A stretch of 62,672 bases of DNA from DASPFV01 sp035620975 (GTDB taxonomy: Bacteria > Acidobacteriota > Vicinamibacteria > Vicinamibacterales > 2-12-FULL-66-21). The stretch spans positions 1 to 62,672 of the forward strand of contig DASPFV010000036.1 of NCBI GenBank assembly GCA_035620975.1, read 5' to 3'. A program made the position numbers and the translations under genes. Below are positions 56,688-62,672 of this stretch, one piece after another. Numbering within the stretch: the first letter of the stretch is position 1; every line of letters starts with the position of its first letter. The notes under the pieces are model-generated. The model worked only from the letters and a program-made list of their open reading frames with translations, was not told the DNA's origin and searched no databases.

Positions 56688-57840
56688 GGGCCGCGCGCCC
56701 GGCGGGCCGGTAACGGACCATCAGGACGGCGGCGCCGACCAGCAGCGCCGCCGCCGAACCGAACGACTTGCCCTCGCCGAACACCTGCAGGGCGCCGTTT
56801 CCCCAGACCGGGCCGAGCGTGCGGCCGAGGCTCTCGAGCGCGCCCGCCGCGCCCTGCACGCGACCCTGTTCGTGCGCGCCGGCGGCGGTGCTGACGAGCG
56901 TGCTGAGCGTGGCGTTGCAGAAGCCGATGCCGAGCGCGCCGGGCACCAGCATCGCCACGAAGACGGGCACGGAATGCGTCAGCGCGCTGCCGCCCCAGCC
57001 GACGGCGGCGCAGATCAACCCGATCACGAGGGTCCGCCGCGCGCCGAGCGCGGAGACGACCGGCCCCACCAGCCCGCCCTGCACGAGCACCCCCAGGCCG
57101 CCGAAGGCGCTGAGCAGGTATCCCGTGTGCGACGCGTCGAACCCGAACCGGCGCGCGCCGAACAGCGCGAAGGCCGTCTGATAGACGGCGAACGACATCC
57201 AGTAGATGAAGTCGACCGCGAACAGCAGGCGGAGCCCGGGCCTCGCGCCGAGCTCCCGGACGGCCTTCCACGGCGTGCCGCCGCCCGCGTGCGTCCGGTG
57301 CACGGTCTCGGGCAGCCAGAACCACGCCAGCACCGTTGCGAGGACCGTGATCGCCGCCGCGGCCCAGATTGGCGCCGTGTAGCTGATGTGGGAGAACAGC
57401 CCGCCGAGCGCGGGCCCGACGATGAACCCCAGACCAAAAGCCGCGCCGAGCAGACCGAATGCGCGGGCACGATCCGCCTCGTCGGTCACGTCCGCGATGT
57501 ATGCCCTCGCCGTCGTGATGTTGCCTCCCGAGAGCCCGTCGACGATCCGCGCCGCGAAGAGCATCACCAGGCTCTGCGCGATCGCCAGCATGGCAAAGCT
57601 GACGACCGTGCCGATCAGGCTGAAGATCAGCACGGGCCGCCGGCCGAAGCGATCCGAGAGCTCGCCGAGCAGGGGGGACGCCACGAGCTGGCTGATCGAG
57701 AACGATGCGAACAGCAGCCCGATCACGAACGGAGAGGCGCCGAACGTCTGCGCGTAGAAGGGCAGCAGCGGGATGATGATCCCGAAGCCGACCAGGTTCA
57801 CGAAGATGGTGAGAAAGATGACGAGAAGGGGGCGCGACAA
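56665..57840 (-). CDS. MFS transporter, TetA/DHA1-like
   Basis: A 391-aa, 12-segment major facilitator. Motif A GELSDRFGRRPVLI in loop 2-3 (about 58-71), antiporter motif C-like LGAAFGLGFIVGPALGGL in segment 5, and NLVGFGIIIPLLPFYAQ in segment 1 define the tetracycline-efflux-like DHA1 group. It probably exports a small lipophilic compound by proton antiport; the substrate is unknown. TTG start at 57840, 12 nt after the cyclophilin gene, so co-transcribed. Converges on pepF with a 23-bp overlap. Confidence 0.9.
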   Translation of the reverse strand: MSRPLLVIFLTIFVNLVGFGIIIPLLPFYAQTFGASPFVIGLLFASFSISQLVASPLLGELSDRFGRRPVLIFSLIGTVVSFAMLAIAQSLVMLFAARIVDGLSGGNITTARAYIADVTDEADRARAFGLLGAAFGLGFIVGPALGGLFSHISYTAPIWAAAAITVLATVLAWFWLPETVHRTHAGGGTPWKAVRELGARPGLRLLFAVDFIYWMSFAVYQTAFALFGARRFGFDASHTGYLLSAFGGLGVLVQGGLVGPVVSALGARRTLVIGLICAAVGWGGSALTHSVPVFVAMLVPGALGIGFCNATLSTLVSTAAGAHEQGRVQGAAGALESLGRTLGPVWGNGALQVFGEGKSFGSAAALLVGAAVLMVRYRPAGRAAPTPERID

Positions 57841-57852
57841 AGCTGGTGCGGG

Positions 57853-58455
57853 CTAGGGGCGGATCGTCACGCGCGTAATCACGACGGGCTCGACCGGCAC
57901 GCCCTCGAAATCGTCGACCGTCTTCGTGGCGGACGTGCCGATCTTGTCGACCACGTCCATGCCCGACAGCACGCGCCCGAACACGGCATAGCCGAACTCG
58001 GGCGGCGAGAACCCCCGGTGATCGAGCGTCGCGTTGTCGCTGAGATTGAAGTAGAACTGCGACGTCGCGCTCCGCAGCGGCTGCCGCCGCGCCATGGCCA
58101 CCGTCCCTCGCAGGTTGCGCAACCCGTTGGTCGCCTCGTTCTGGATCGGCGGCCGCGTGGGCTTCTCCACGAGATCGGGGGTGTAACCGCCGCCCTGCAC
58201 GACGAAGTGCCGCTCGATGCGGTGGAAGATCGTGCCCTCGTAGAACCCCTCCCGCGCATACTGCAGGAAGTTCTCGACAGACACCGGAGCCTTGTCCCTG
58301 AACAGCTCGACCGTGATGTCGCCGAGCGTAGTGGAGACGACGACCACGGGATTGCCGGGCGCCGGCTGCAGCGGCGCCGCCGGCGCCGCCGCCGGCTTCG
58401 GCTGATCGGCCGGCGCCTGCAGCATCGCGGACACGAGGAGGCACAGCACGAACAT
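57853..58455 (-). CDS. Cyclophilin-type peptidyl-prolyl isomerase, exported
   Basis: A 200-aa protein with a short hydrophobic signal (MFVLCLLVSAMLQA), a Pro/Ala-rich linker (about 15-35) and one cyclophilin domain (about 37-198): FHRIERHFVVQGGGYTPD, MARRQPLRSATSQFYFNLSDN and FGYAVFGRVLSGMDVVDKI. The catalytic Arg in FHRI and the QFYFN region are present. It probably acts in the periplasm. TACAAT lies exactly 6 nt before the ATG; GGAG in between could also serve as a weak Shine-Dalgarno. First gene of a pair with the MFS transporter. Confidence 0.92.
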   Translation of the reverse strand: MFVLCLLVSAMLQAPADQPKPAAAPAAPLQPAPGNPVVVVSTTLGDITVELFRDKAPVSVENFLQYAREGFYEGTIFHRIERHFVVQGGGYTPDLVEKPTRPPIQNEATNGLRNLRGTVAMARRQPLRSATSQFYFNLSDNATLDHRGFSPPEFGYAVFGRVLSGMDVVDKIGTSATKTVDDFEGVPVEPVVITRVTIRP

Positions 58456-58461
58456 CTCCGC

Positions 58462-58467
58462 ATTGTA
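58462..58467 (-). promoter_or_regulatory. -10 element (TACAAT) at cyclophilin start
   Basis: TACAAT on the minus strand exactly 6 nt before the ATG at 58455. No -35 match is seen. Confidence 0.5.
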
Positions 58468-58564
58468 AGCCGGGCGCGGCGCGGATGCGCGTGGACGTGT
58501 CCTGTCGCGGATGTTCTCACGCGGATGTCCGCGAAACCCCTGGCTTCACGGGACCGCGGATGCC

Positions 58565-58652
58565 CGCGGAGGCGCGTTTTCAACGGGACGCGGATGAACG
58601 CCGATGGCCGCGGAGGCGCGTTCTCAACGGGACGCGGATGAACGCCGATGCG
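58565..58652. repeat. Two-copy 44-bp GCGGAGGCGCG repeat
   Basis: Two adjacent units of 44 bp with two or three differences (CGCGGAGGCGCGTTTTCAAC, then GGGACGCGGATGAACGCCGA). Related to the 42-bp repeat at 15466-15552. Confidence 0.85.
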
Positions 58653-59133
58653 GCGTTGTTCAGGGACGCCGACGAACGTGGGCCTCGCCGTCTCGACGCG
58701 CGACATGTCCGCCGCCCCCGGGGCGGAAGCAGGTGAGCGAGGAATCAGGCGTTCGCCTGCTCTGCCGGTCTGATGGTTGTATGGCCGCACCGCAGCCGTC
58801 TTCAGGCTCGCCGCTGCGCGCCAGGCAGGCGGCTGGCTGCCCGCGATCGTGCCGATGTCCGAACCTTTATCTTGCCGAGAGCGCTGACGTTCCCATTTTC
58901 GATCTGCCCTTCCCTTGCCCGGCACCATCCAGCGGCCAGCCACCCCTGACCTGCGGCAGCCTGCGGCAAAACGCCGGTGAAACGGCCCCGTGAATCATGG
59001 AATCCAATCGCGTGGATCGCGGCGGACGTTGTCCGGCGGCCGCGCCACGGGCTGACGCCTGCGCTACAATGGCTCTTACGTTCGGACGCGTTCCCTACGG
59101 ACACGCCGCTGCGCGGCGCGCGGGAGACTCGCC

Positions 59134-59478
59134 ATGGCCTCAGGACTCGAGCAGGAGCAGAAGGAGCTGGCCGACTTCATCCGCGTGGGTTCACGGCGCG
59201 GACCTCAGTGCTTCGGCAGCTACTTCGATGAGAAGGGCGGGTCCTGCGCGCTCGGCGCAGTCTACGAGGGCGTGTACCACCTTCCGCGCGATCACGGCAA
59301 GATCATCCCGGATCACCTCGAACGCCTGTTCCGCTGTCTGGACGAGGTGACGAAACGGTGCCCTCAGGGCTGTGGAAAGCGGTTGCCGCTGGCCGCGATG
59401 ATCGTCCACCTGAACGACGATCATCGGATGACCCGCGAGCAGATCGCCGAGTGGCTCACTCAGGAATCGAACGGCTAG
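59134..59478 (+). CDS. Small conserved-looking zinc-finger-like protein
   Basis: A 114-aa protein of unknown function. The C-terminal half has CPQGCGKRLPLAAMIVHLND + DH, a C-X3-C-X11-H-X4-H pattern that fits a C2H2-type zinc knuckle. Two further cysteines lie in the N-terminal half (QCFGSYFDEKGGSCALGAVYEG). Acid-rich and soluble; no signal peptide. It precedes the DUF349 protein by 114 bp on the same strand. It may bind nucleic acid or a protein partner. ATG at 59134; codon use matches neighbours, so it is probably real. Confidence 0.7.
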   Translation: MASGLEQEQKELADFIRVGSRRGPQCFGSYFDEKGGSCALGAVYEGVYHLPRDHGKIIPDHLERLFRCLDEVTKRCPQGCGKRLPLAAMIVHLNDDHRMTREQIAEWLTQESNG

Positions 59479-59592
59479 CTCGAATCGAATTGCCGATGGA
59501 TCGCTGAACCGCCCTCGGCCGCGCTCCGTGTTCCAGCCGAACCGGACCGGTCGAGGCGATTTCGGGGTCCATCGTCAATTGCAAGGCTCCCC

Positions 59593-62500
59593 ATGTCCTT
59601 TCTCGATCGCCTCAGACCCCAACCCAGGTGGAAGCACCCCGATCCGGCAATCAGGGCGGCAGCCGTCGGAGAGCTGCCCGATGACCCGGAGCACCGCGCG
59701 ATCATCTCCGAGCTGGCTGGCGGCGACGACGACGTGCGCGTGCGGCGGACCGCCGCGGCACGCGTGACGGCGGTCGAGGAGCTCGTGGCGCTGGCGGGCC
59801 GGGAGCGCGACGGGGATCTGAAGCACGAGCTGCTCGAGCGCCTCGTCGAGATCGCGACGAGGGCGGCCCAGACGGATGGCGACGCGGCGCTCGCGCTGAG
59901 CGGCATCGAGGAACAGCGGCAGCTCGCGTCCGTGGCGAGGACTTCGCCGCACGAGAACGTCCGCACGGCGGCGCTCGGCCGCATCCACGACGTGAAGGCG
60001 CTCGCCAGCGTCGCGCGCCAGGCCGCGGATCCGCAGACTGCGGTCGAGGCGGTGGCGCGAATCGCGGACGTCGGGGAGCTGACCAGCATCGCGCTGAAGA
60101 CCGAGCACAAGGAGGCGGGAATCGCCGCCCTCGAGCGCGCGGCGGAAGCGACGCTGCCGGGCGATATGCGCCAGCTCCTCGACAGCGCCGCCACGCGGGC
60201 GAGGAGCAAGTCGGTGTCGAAGCGCGCGCGCGCGATGATCCAGTCGCTCGACGAAGCCGAGGCGGCGCGACGCGCCGCCCTCGAGCAGTGGCAGCAGCGC
60301 GTCGTGTCCGTGATGGCCAGGCTCGAAGCGCTGGCGGCCGCGCCGTCGAGCGCCGACGCCCGGCGGCAGATTGGCGATGCCGAATCCGAATGGCGCGTGC
60401 TGGCCGGCTCAGCCGAACAGCCAATGGACGACGACACGAATCAACGGTTCGGAGGGCTGATGGCGCAAGCGATGGCCGCCGTCGAACGGACCGAGCGGGA
60501 GATCGCGGAGCGCCGCGCCGAGGCCGAGCGCCAGGCCGCCATCCGTGCGGTACGCGAGTCGATTTGCGAACGGCTCGAAGCCTTCCGCGGCGAGGACACC
60601 CTCGACCAGATCGAGAAGGCCAGGGCGGAGTGGGAGGGCCTGCCAGAACCCGGGGAAGAGGCGCGCGAGGTCGAGGAGTTCCGCGTCCGCTTCGAGGAAG
60701 CCTGCCGGCGCGCGCGCGAACGCCACCAGAACCGCGAGCGCCTCCGCCAGCTCCAGTCCAGGCTGGCCGGGCTCGCCGCCGACGCCGAGCGCCTGGCAGG
60801 CGAAGCCGACTTCAACGAGTCGGCCTGGCATTCGGCGACGCGCGAGTGGGAAACCCTACGCCAGCAGGCGGACGAACTCGACCAGGCTGTCGACGACCGA
60901 TACGCGACGGCAGGTGCGGCGGTCCGTCAGCGCGAGGAGGAGCGACGTGCGGCGGCCGAACGTTCGTTGAGACAGCACGTGCAGCGGATGGAGCAGCTCG
61001 TCGAACGCACGCACAAGCGGGCCGGCGCGGAGGATCTGACGCTGCGCGAGGCCGACCGGGCGGCCCGGGAGCTCCGCGCCGCCATCGAGGCACCGCCTCC
61101 AGTCGAGCCGGGCGAGCGGCACGTGCTCGTTGAGCGGGCCGAGGCGGCCCTCGCGGCGATCTCCCCCAAGCTCCACGAGCTGCGCGAGATGGACGAGTGG
61201 AAGCGGTTCGCCAACGCGGCCGTCCAGGAGGAGCTGATTGCCAGGACCGAAGCGCTGCGGGCGAGATATCTGGGAGCTCCGGACGCCCAGCCCGCTCCAG
61301 AGGACCTGGAGAAGGTGGCTCGGCAGCTGCACGAGATTCAGGAACGCTGGAAGCAGGTGGCCGAGGCGCCGCGTGCGCAGGCACAGGCATTGTGGCACCG
61401 CTACCGTCAAGCCGCCGATCCGATCCAGGCGAAGCTGCGCGAGTTCTTCGCGCACCGGTCCGAGGAACGGGCCGCCAACCTGCAGCGCAAGCTCGCGCTG
61501 ATCGAGCGGGCCGAAGCCCTGGCCGACTCCACCGATTGGATCAAGACTGCCGAGGAGCTCAAGAAGCTGCAGGCCGAATGGCAGCAGATCGGCGCGGTGC
61601 CGCGCCAGGACACGAAAGCCACGTGGAAGCGTTTCCGCGAGGCCTGCGATCGCTTCTTCACGCGCCGGAACGCGGATCTCGCCCAGCGGAAGGAAGTCTG
61701 GAGCGGAAACCTGGCCCGCAAAGAGGCGCTGTGCGCGCGCGCCGAGGAGCTTGCCGCCTCGCGCGAGTGGGAGCGCGCCGCCGCCGAGATCCGGCGGATG
61801 CAGGCCGACTGGAAGACGATCGGTCCGGTCCGGCGGAACAAATCCGAAGCCATCTGGCAGCGCTTCCGGGCTGCGTGCGACACGTTCTTCGAGCGCTACA
61901 AGCGCCGCGACGAAATCGAGCTCGAGGTGCGCCAGGCCGACCGCGAGGGGCTCGTCGCCGAAATGGAGGCGATGGCATCCCCGCCGGGCGCGGGCGCCGA
62001 GCCGCCGCCGGAGGGCGCAGAGGTGGCCCCCGAGCCTCCGGCCCGGGAGACCCCGGGTCCGCGACCCGATCTGCTCGAGCGCGTGCGCTCGCTCCGGAGC
62101 CGATGGAACCAGACCACCCCGGTCGTTCGCCAGGGCGCCGACCCTCTCAGCGCGCGCTTCGTGACCGCGCTCGCCGCCGTCCTCGCCGCGTCCCCGGAGG
62201 CGTTCCGCGGGACCGAGCTGGACATGGACGCGAGCCGGCAGAAGATGGAGAAGCTGTGCACGCGCGTCGAGGGATTCGTCGGCGAAGCGGGCGCCGCGCC
62301 GGCGAACTCGTCGAAGGCGCTGGCCGAGATGCTGCGCGAGGCGCTGGCGGCCAACACGATCGGGGGGCGGGCGGGCGAGGAAGCGAAGTGGCGGGCGATG
62401 GCCGACGAAGTGCGGCAGGCGCAGGCGGCGTGGGCGCGCCTCGGCCCGGTGCCCGGCGAGGCCGGACGCGCGCTGAACGAGCGCTTCCACCGCGCCTGCA

Positions 62501-62646
62501 ACCGCTTTTTCGAGCACTACCGCCGCCACGTCCCGCCCGGGCAGCCGCACCCCCCCGCGCGGCCGGCCGGTCGGCGCCCGTTGAGCAGGGGCCGGTCCGG
62601 GGTCAGGTCTTGCAATGACGTGAGCCGGGGTCAGGTCTTGCAATGA
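59593..62646 (+). CDS. Multi-repeat DUF349 protein with HEAT-like N-terminus
   Basis: A 1017-aa soluble, highly charged protein. Residues about 1-215 are HEAT-like helical repeats (AAVGELPDDPEHRAI, SVARTSPHENVRTAALGRI). From about 250 on there are seven or so DUF349-type units sharing W...G..P........RF..ACD.FF; the best are near 575-640, 650-715, 728-795 and 935-990 (ADWKTIGPVRRNKSEAIW, AAWARLGPVPGEAG). DUF349 proteins occur in many bacteria; function is unknown. The domain ends at about residue 993 (RFFEHYRRH); the last ~25 residues are a Pro/Arg-rich tail, of which the last 16 or so and the stop are read from the REP-like repeats, so the original C-terminus was probably replaced. Confidence 0.88.
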   Translation: MSFLDRLRPQPRWKHPDPAIRAAAVGELPDDPEHRAIISELAGGDDDVRVRRTAAARVTAVEELVALAGRERDGDLKHELLERLVEIATRAAQTDGDAALALSGIEEQRQLASVARTSPHENVRTAALGRIHDVKALASVARQAADPQTAVEAVARIADVGELTSIALKTEHKEAGIAALERAAEATLPGDMRQLLDSAATRARSKSVSKRARAMIQSLDEAEAARRAALEQWQQRVVSVMARLEALAAAPSSADARRQIGDAESEWRVLAGSAEQPMDDDTNQRFGGLMAQAMAAVERTEREIAERRAEAERQAAIRAVRESICERLEAFRGEDTLDQIEKARAEWEGLPEPGEEAREVEEFRVRFEEACRRARERHQNRERLRQLQSRLAGLAADAERLAGEADFNESAWHSATREWETLRQQADELDQAVDDRYATAGAAVRQREEERRAAAERSLRQHVQRMEQLVERTHKRAGAEDLTLREADRAARELRAAIEAPPPVEPGERHVLVERAEAALAAISPKLHELREMDEWKRFANAAVQEELIARTEALRARYLGAPDAQPAPEDLEKVARQLHEIQERWKQVAEAPRAQAQALWHRYRQAADPIQAKLREFFAHRSEERAANLQRKLALIERAEALADSTDWIKTAEELKKLQAEWQQIGAVPRQDTKATWKRFREACDRFFTRRNADLAQRKEVWSGNLARKEALCARAEELAASREWERAAAEIRRMQADWKTIGPVRRNKSEAIWQRFRAACDTFFERYKRRDEIELEVRQADREGLVAEMEAMASPPGAGAEPPPEGAEVAPEPPARETPGPRPDLLERVRSLRSRWNQTTPVVRQGADPLSARFVTALAAVLAASPEAFRGTELDMDASRQKMEKLCTRVEGFVGEAGAAPANSSKALAEMLREALAANTIGGRAGEEAKWRAMADEVRQAQAAWARLGPVPGEAGRALNERFHRACNRFFEHYRRHVPPGQPHPPARPAGRRPLSRGRSGVRSCNDVSRGQVLQ

Positions 62647-62651
62647 CGTAC
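62599..62651. repeat. Two direct REP-like arms
   Basis: GGGGTCAGGTCTTGCAATGACGT occurs at 62599-62621 and 62627-62649 (then AC), in direct orientation 28 bp apart. Compared with the 1271 element, one base differs (TGCAATG for TGCATTG). They encode the end of the DUF349 protein and supply its TGA. Confidence 0.85.
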
Positions 62652-62672
62652 TCAGGGTTGATTTCTGCCCTG

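Larger units (their letters stand above)
58456..59133. other. Long non-coding interval with GCGGATG repeats
   Basis: 678 bp without a supportable gene. The left part is rich in GCGGATG words and includes two 44-bp units (58565-58652). The right end has TACAAT at 59065-59070, a possible promoter for the small protein at 59134 with a leader of about 55 nt. Confidence 0.6.

Overview
This 62.7 kb window is GC-rich, gene-dense chromosomal DNA. It most likely comes from an Acidobacteriota bacterium, plausibly class Vicinamibacteria. The pointers are an 'ADOP' (acidobacterial duplicated orphan permease) overlapping its own PadR repressor, several PQQ-repeat, cyclophilin and M28 secreted proteins, a type III glutamine synthetase, and REP-like GGGGTCAGGTCTTGCAnTGACGT palindromes. 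The taxonomic call is inference; no rRNA or tRNA gene is present to confirm it. About 41 protein genes are supported. I see no CRISPR array, insertion sequence, prophage or integrase.

Layout. (1) 1-7.0 kb is a regulatory block: a membrane-anchored TPR protein behind a sigma-54-type promoter, a triple-BON protein, a minimal sigma-54 activator in an operon with a NifU-like Fe-S scaffold (also behind a sigma-54-type promoter), a full NtrC-type regulator, a lone receiver protein and a divergent NtrB-like PAS kinase. (2) 7.1-16.9 kb is stress and nitrogen metabolism: UspA tail-to-tail with a GNAT/ADP-forming acyl-CoA-ligase fusion (Pat-like lysine acetyltransferase), Hsp20, glutamine synthetase III, a PadR regulator with a PAS histidine kinase, and an Nramp-related transporter. 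(3) 17.0-26.3 kb is a cell-surface glycan cluster: four family-2 type glycosyltransferases, a Wzx-like flippase and a 1246-aa fusion of an FAD oxidoreductase to a polytopic membrane glycosyltransferase-like region. (4) 26.5-33.5 kb holds DNA polymerase IV, a NYN/OST-HTH putative ribonuclease, and an envelope group (PQQ propeller, tandem cyclophilin, M28 peptidase). (5) 33.6-48.8 kb holds ADOP/PadR, the AddB-AddA recombination nuclease-helicase, and an operon of three successive membrane-fusion proteins plus one MacB-like permease with no ATPase. (6) 49.1-62.6 kb holds an ArsR-methyltransferase (SahR-like) coupled to metH, an alpha/beta hydrolase, oligoendopeptidase F, an MFS exporter, a cyclophilin, a small zinc-finger-like protein and a multi-DUF349 protein whose C-terminal tail and stop codon are supplied by REP-like repeats.

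Non-coding architecture is informative. Translational coupling by ATGA/GTGA overlaps is pervasive. Several transcription-unit-first genes have a TAnnnT element exactly 6-7 nt before the start codon with no Shine-Dalgarno, suggesting leaderless mRNAs from -10-only promoters. One such element is symmetric and could serve divergent genes at 31.9 kb. Intergenic spacers carry heptameric arrays (GGTTCnn, GATCCCC) and longer-period arrays (CCGTGTTC, GCGGATG), two of them as inverted pairs.
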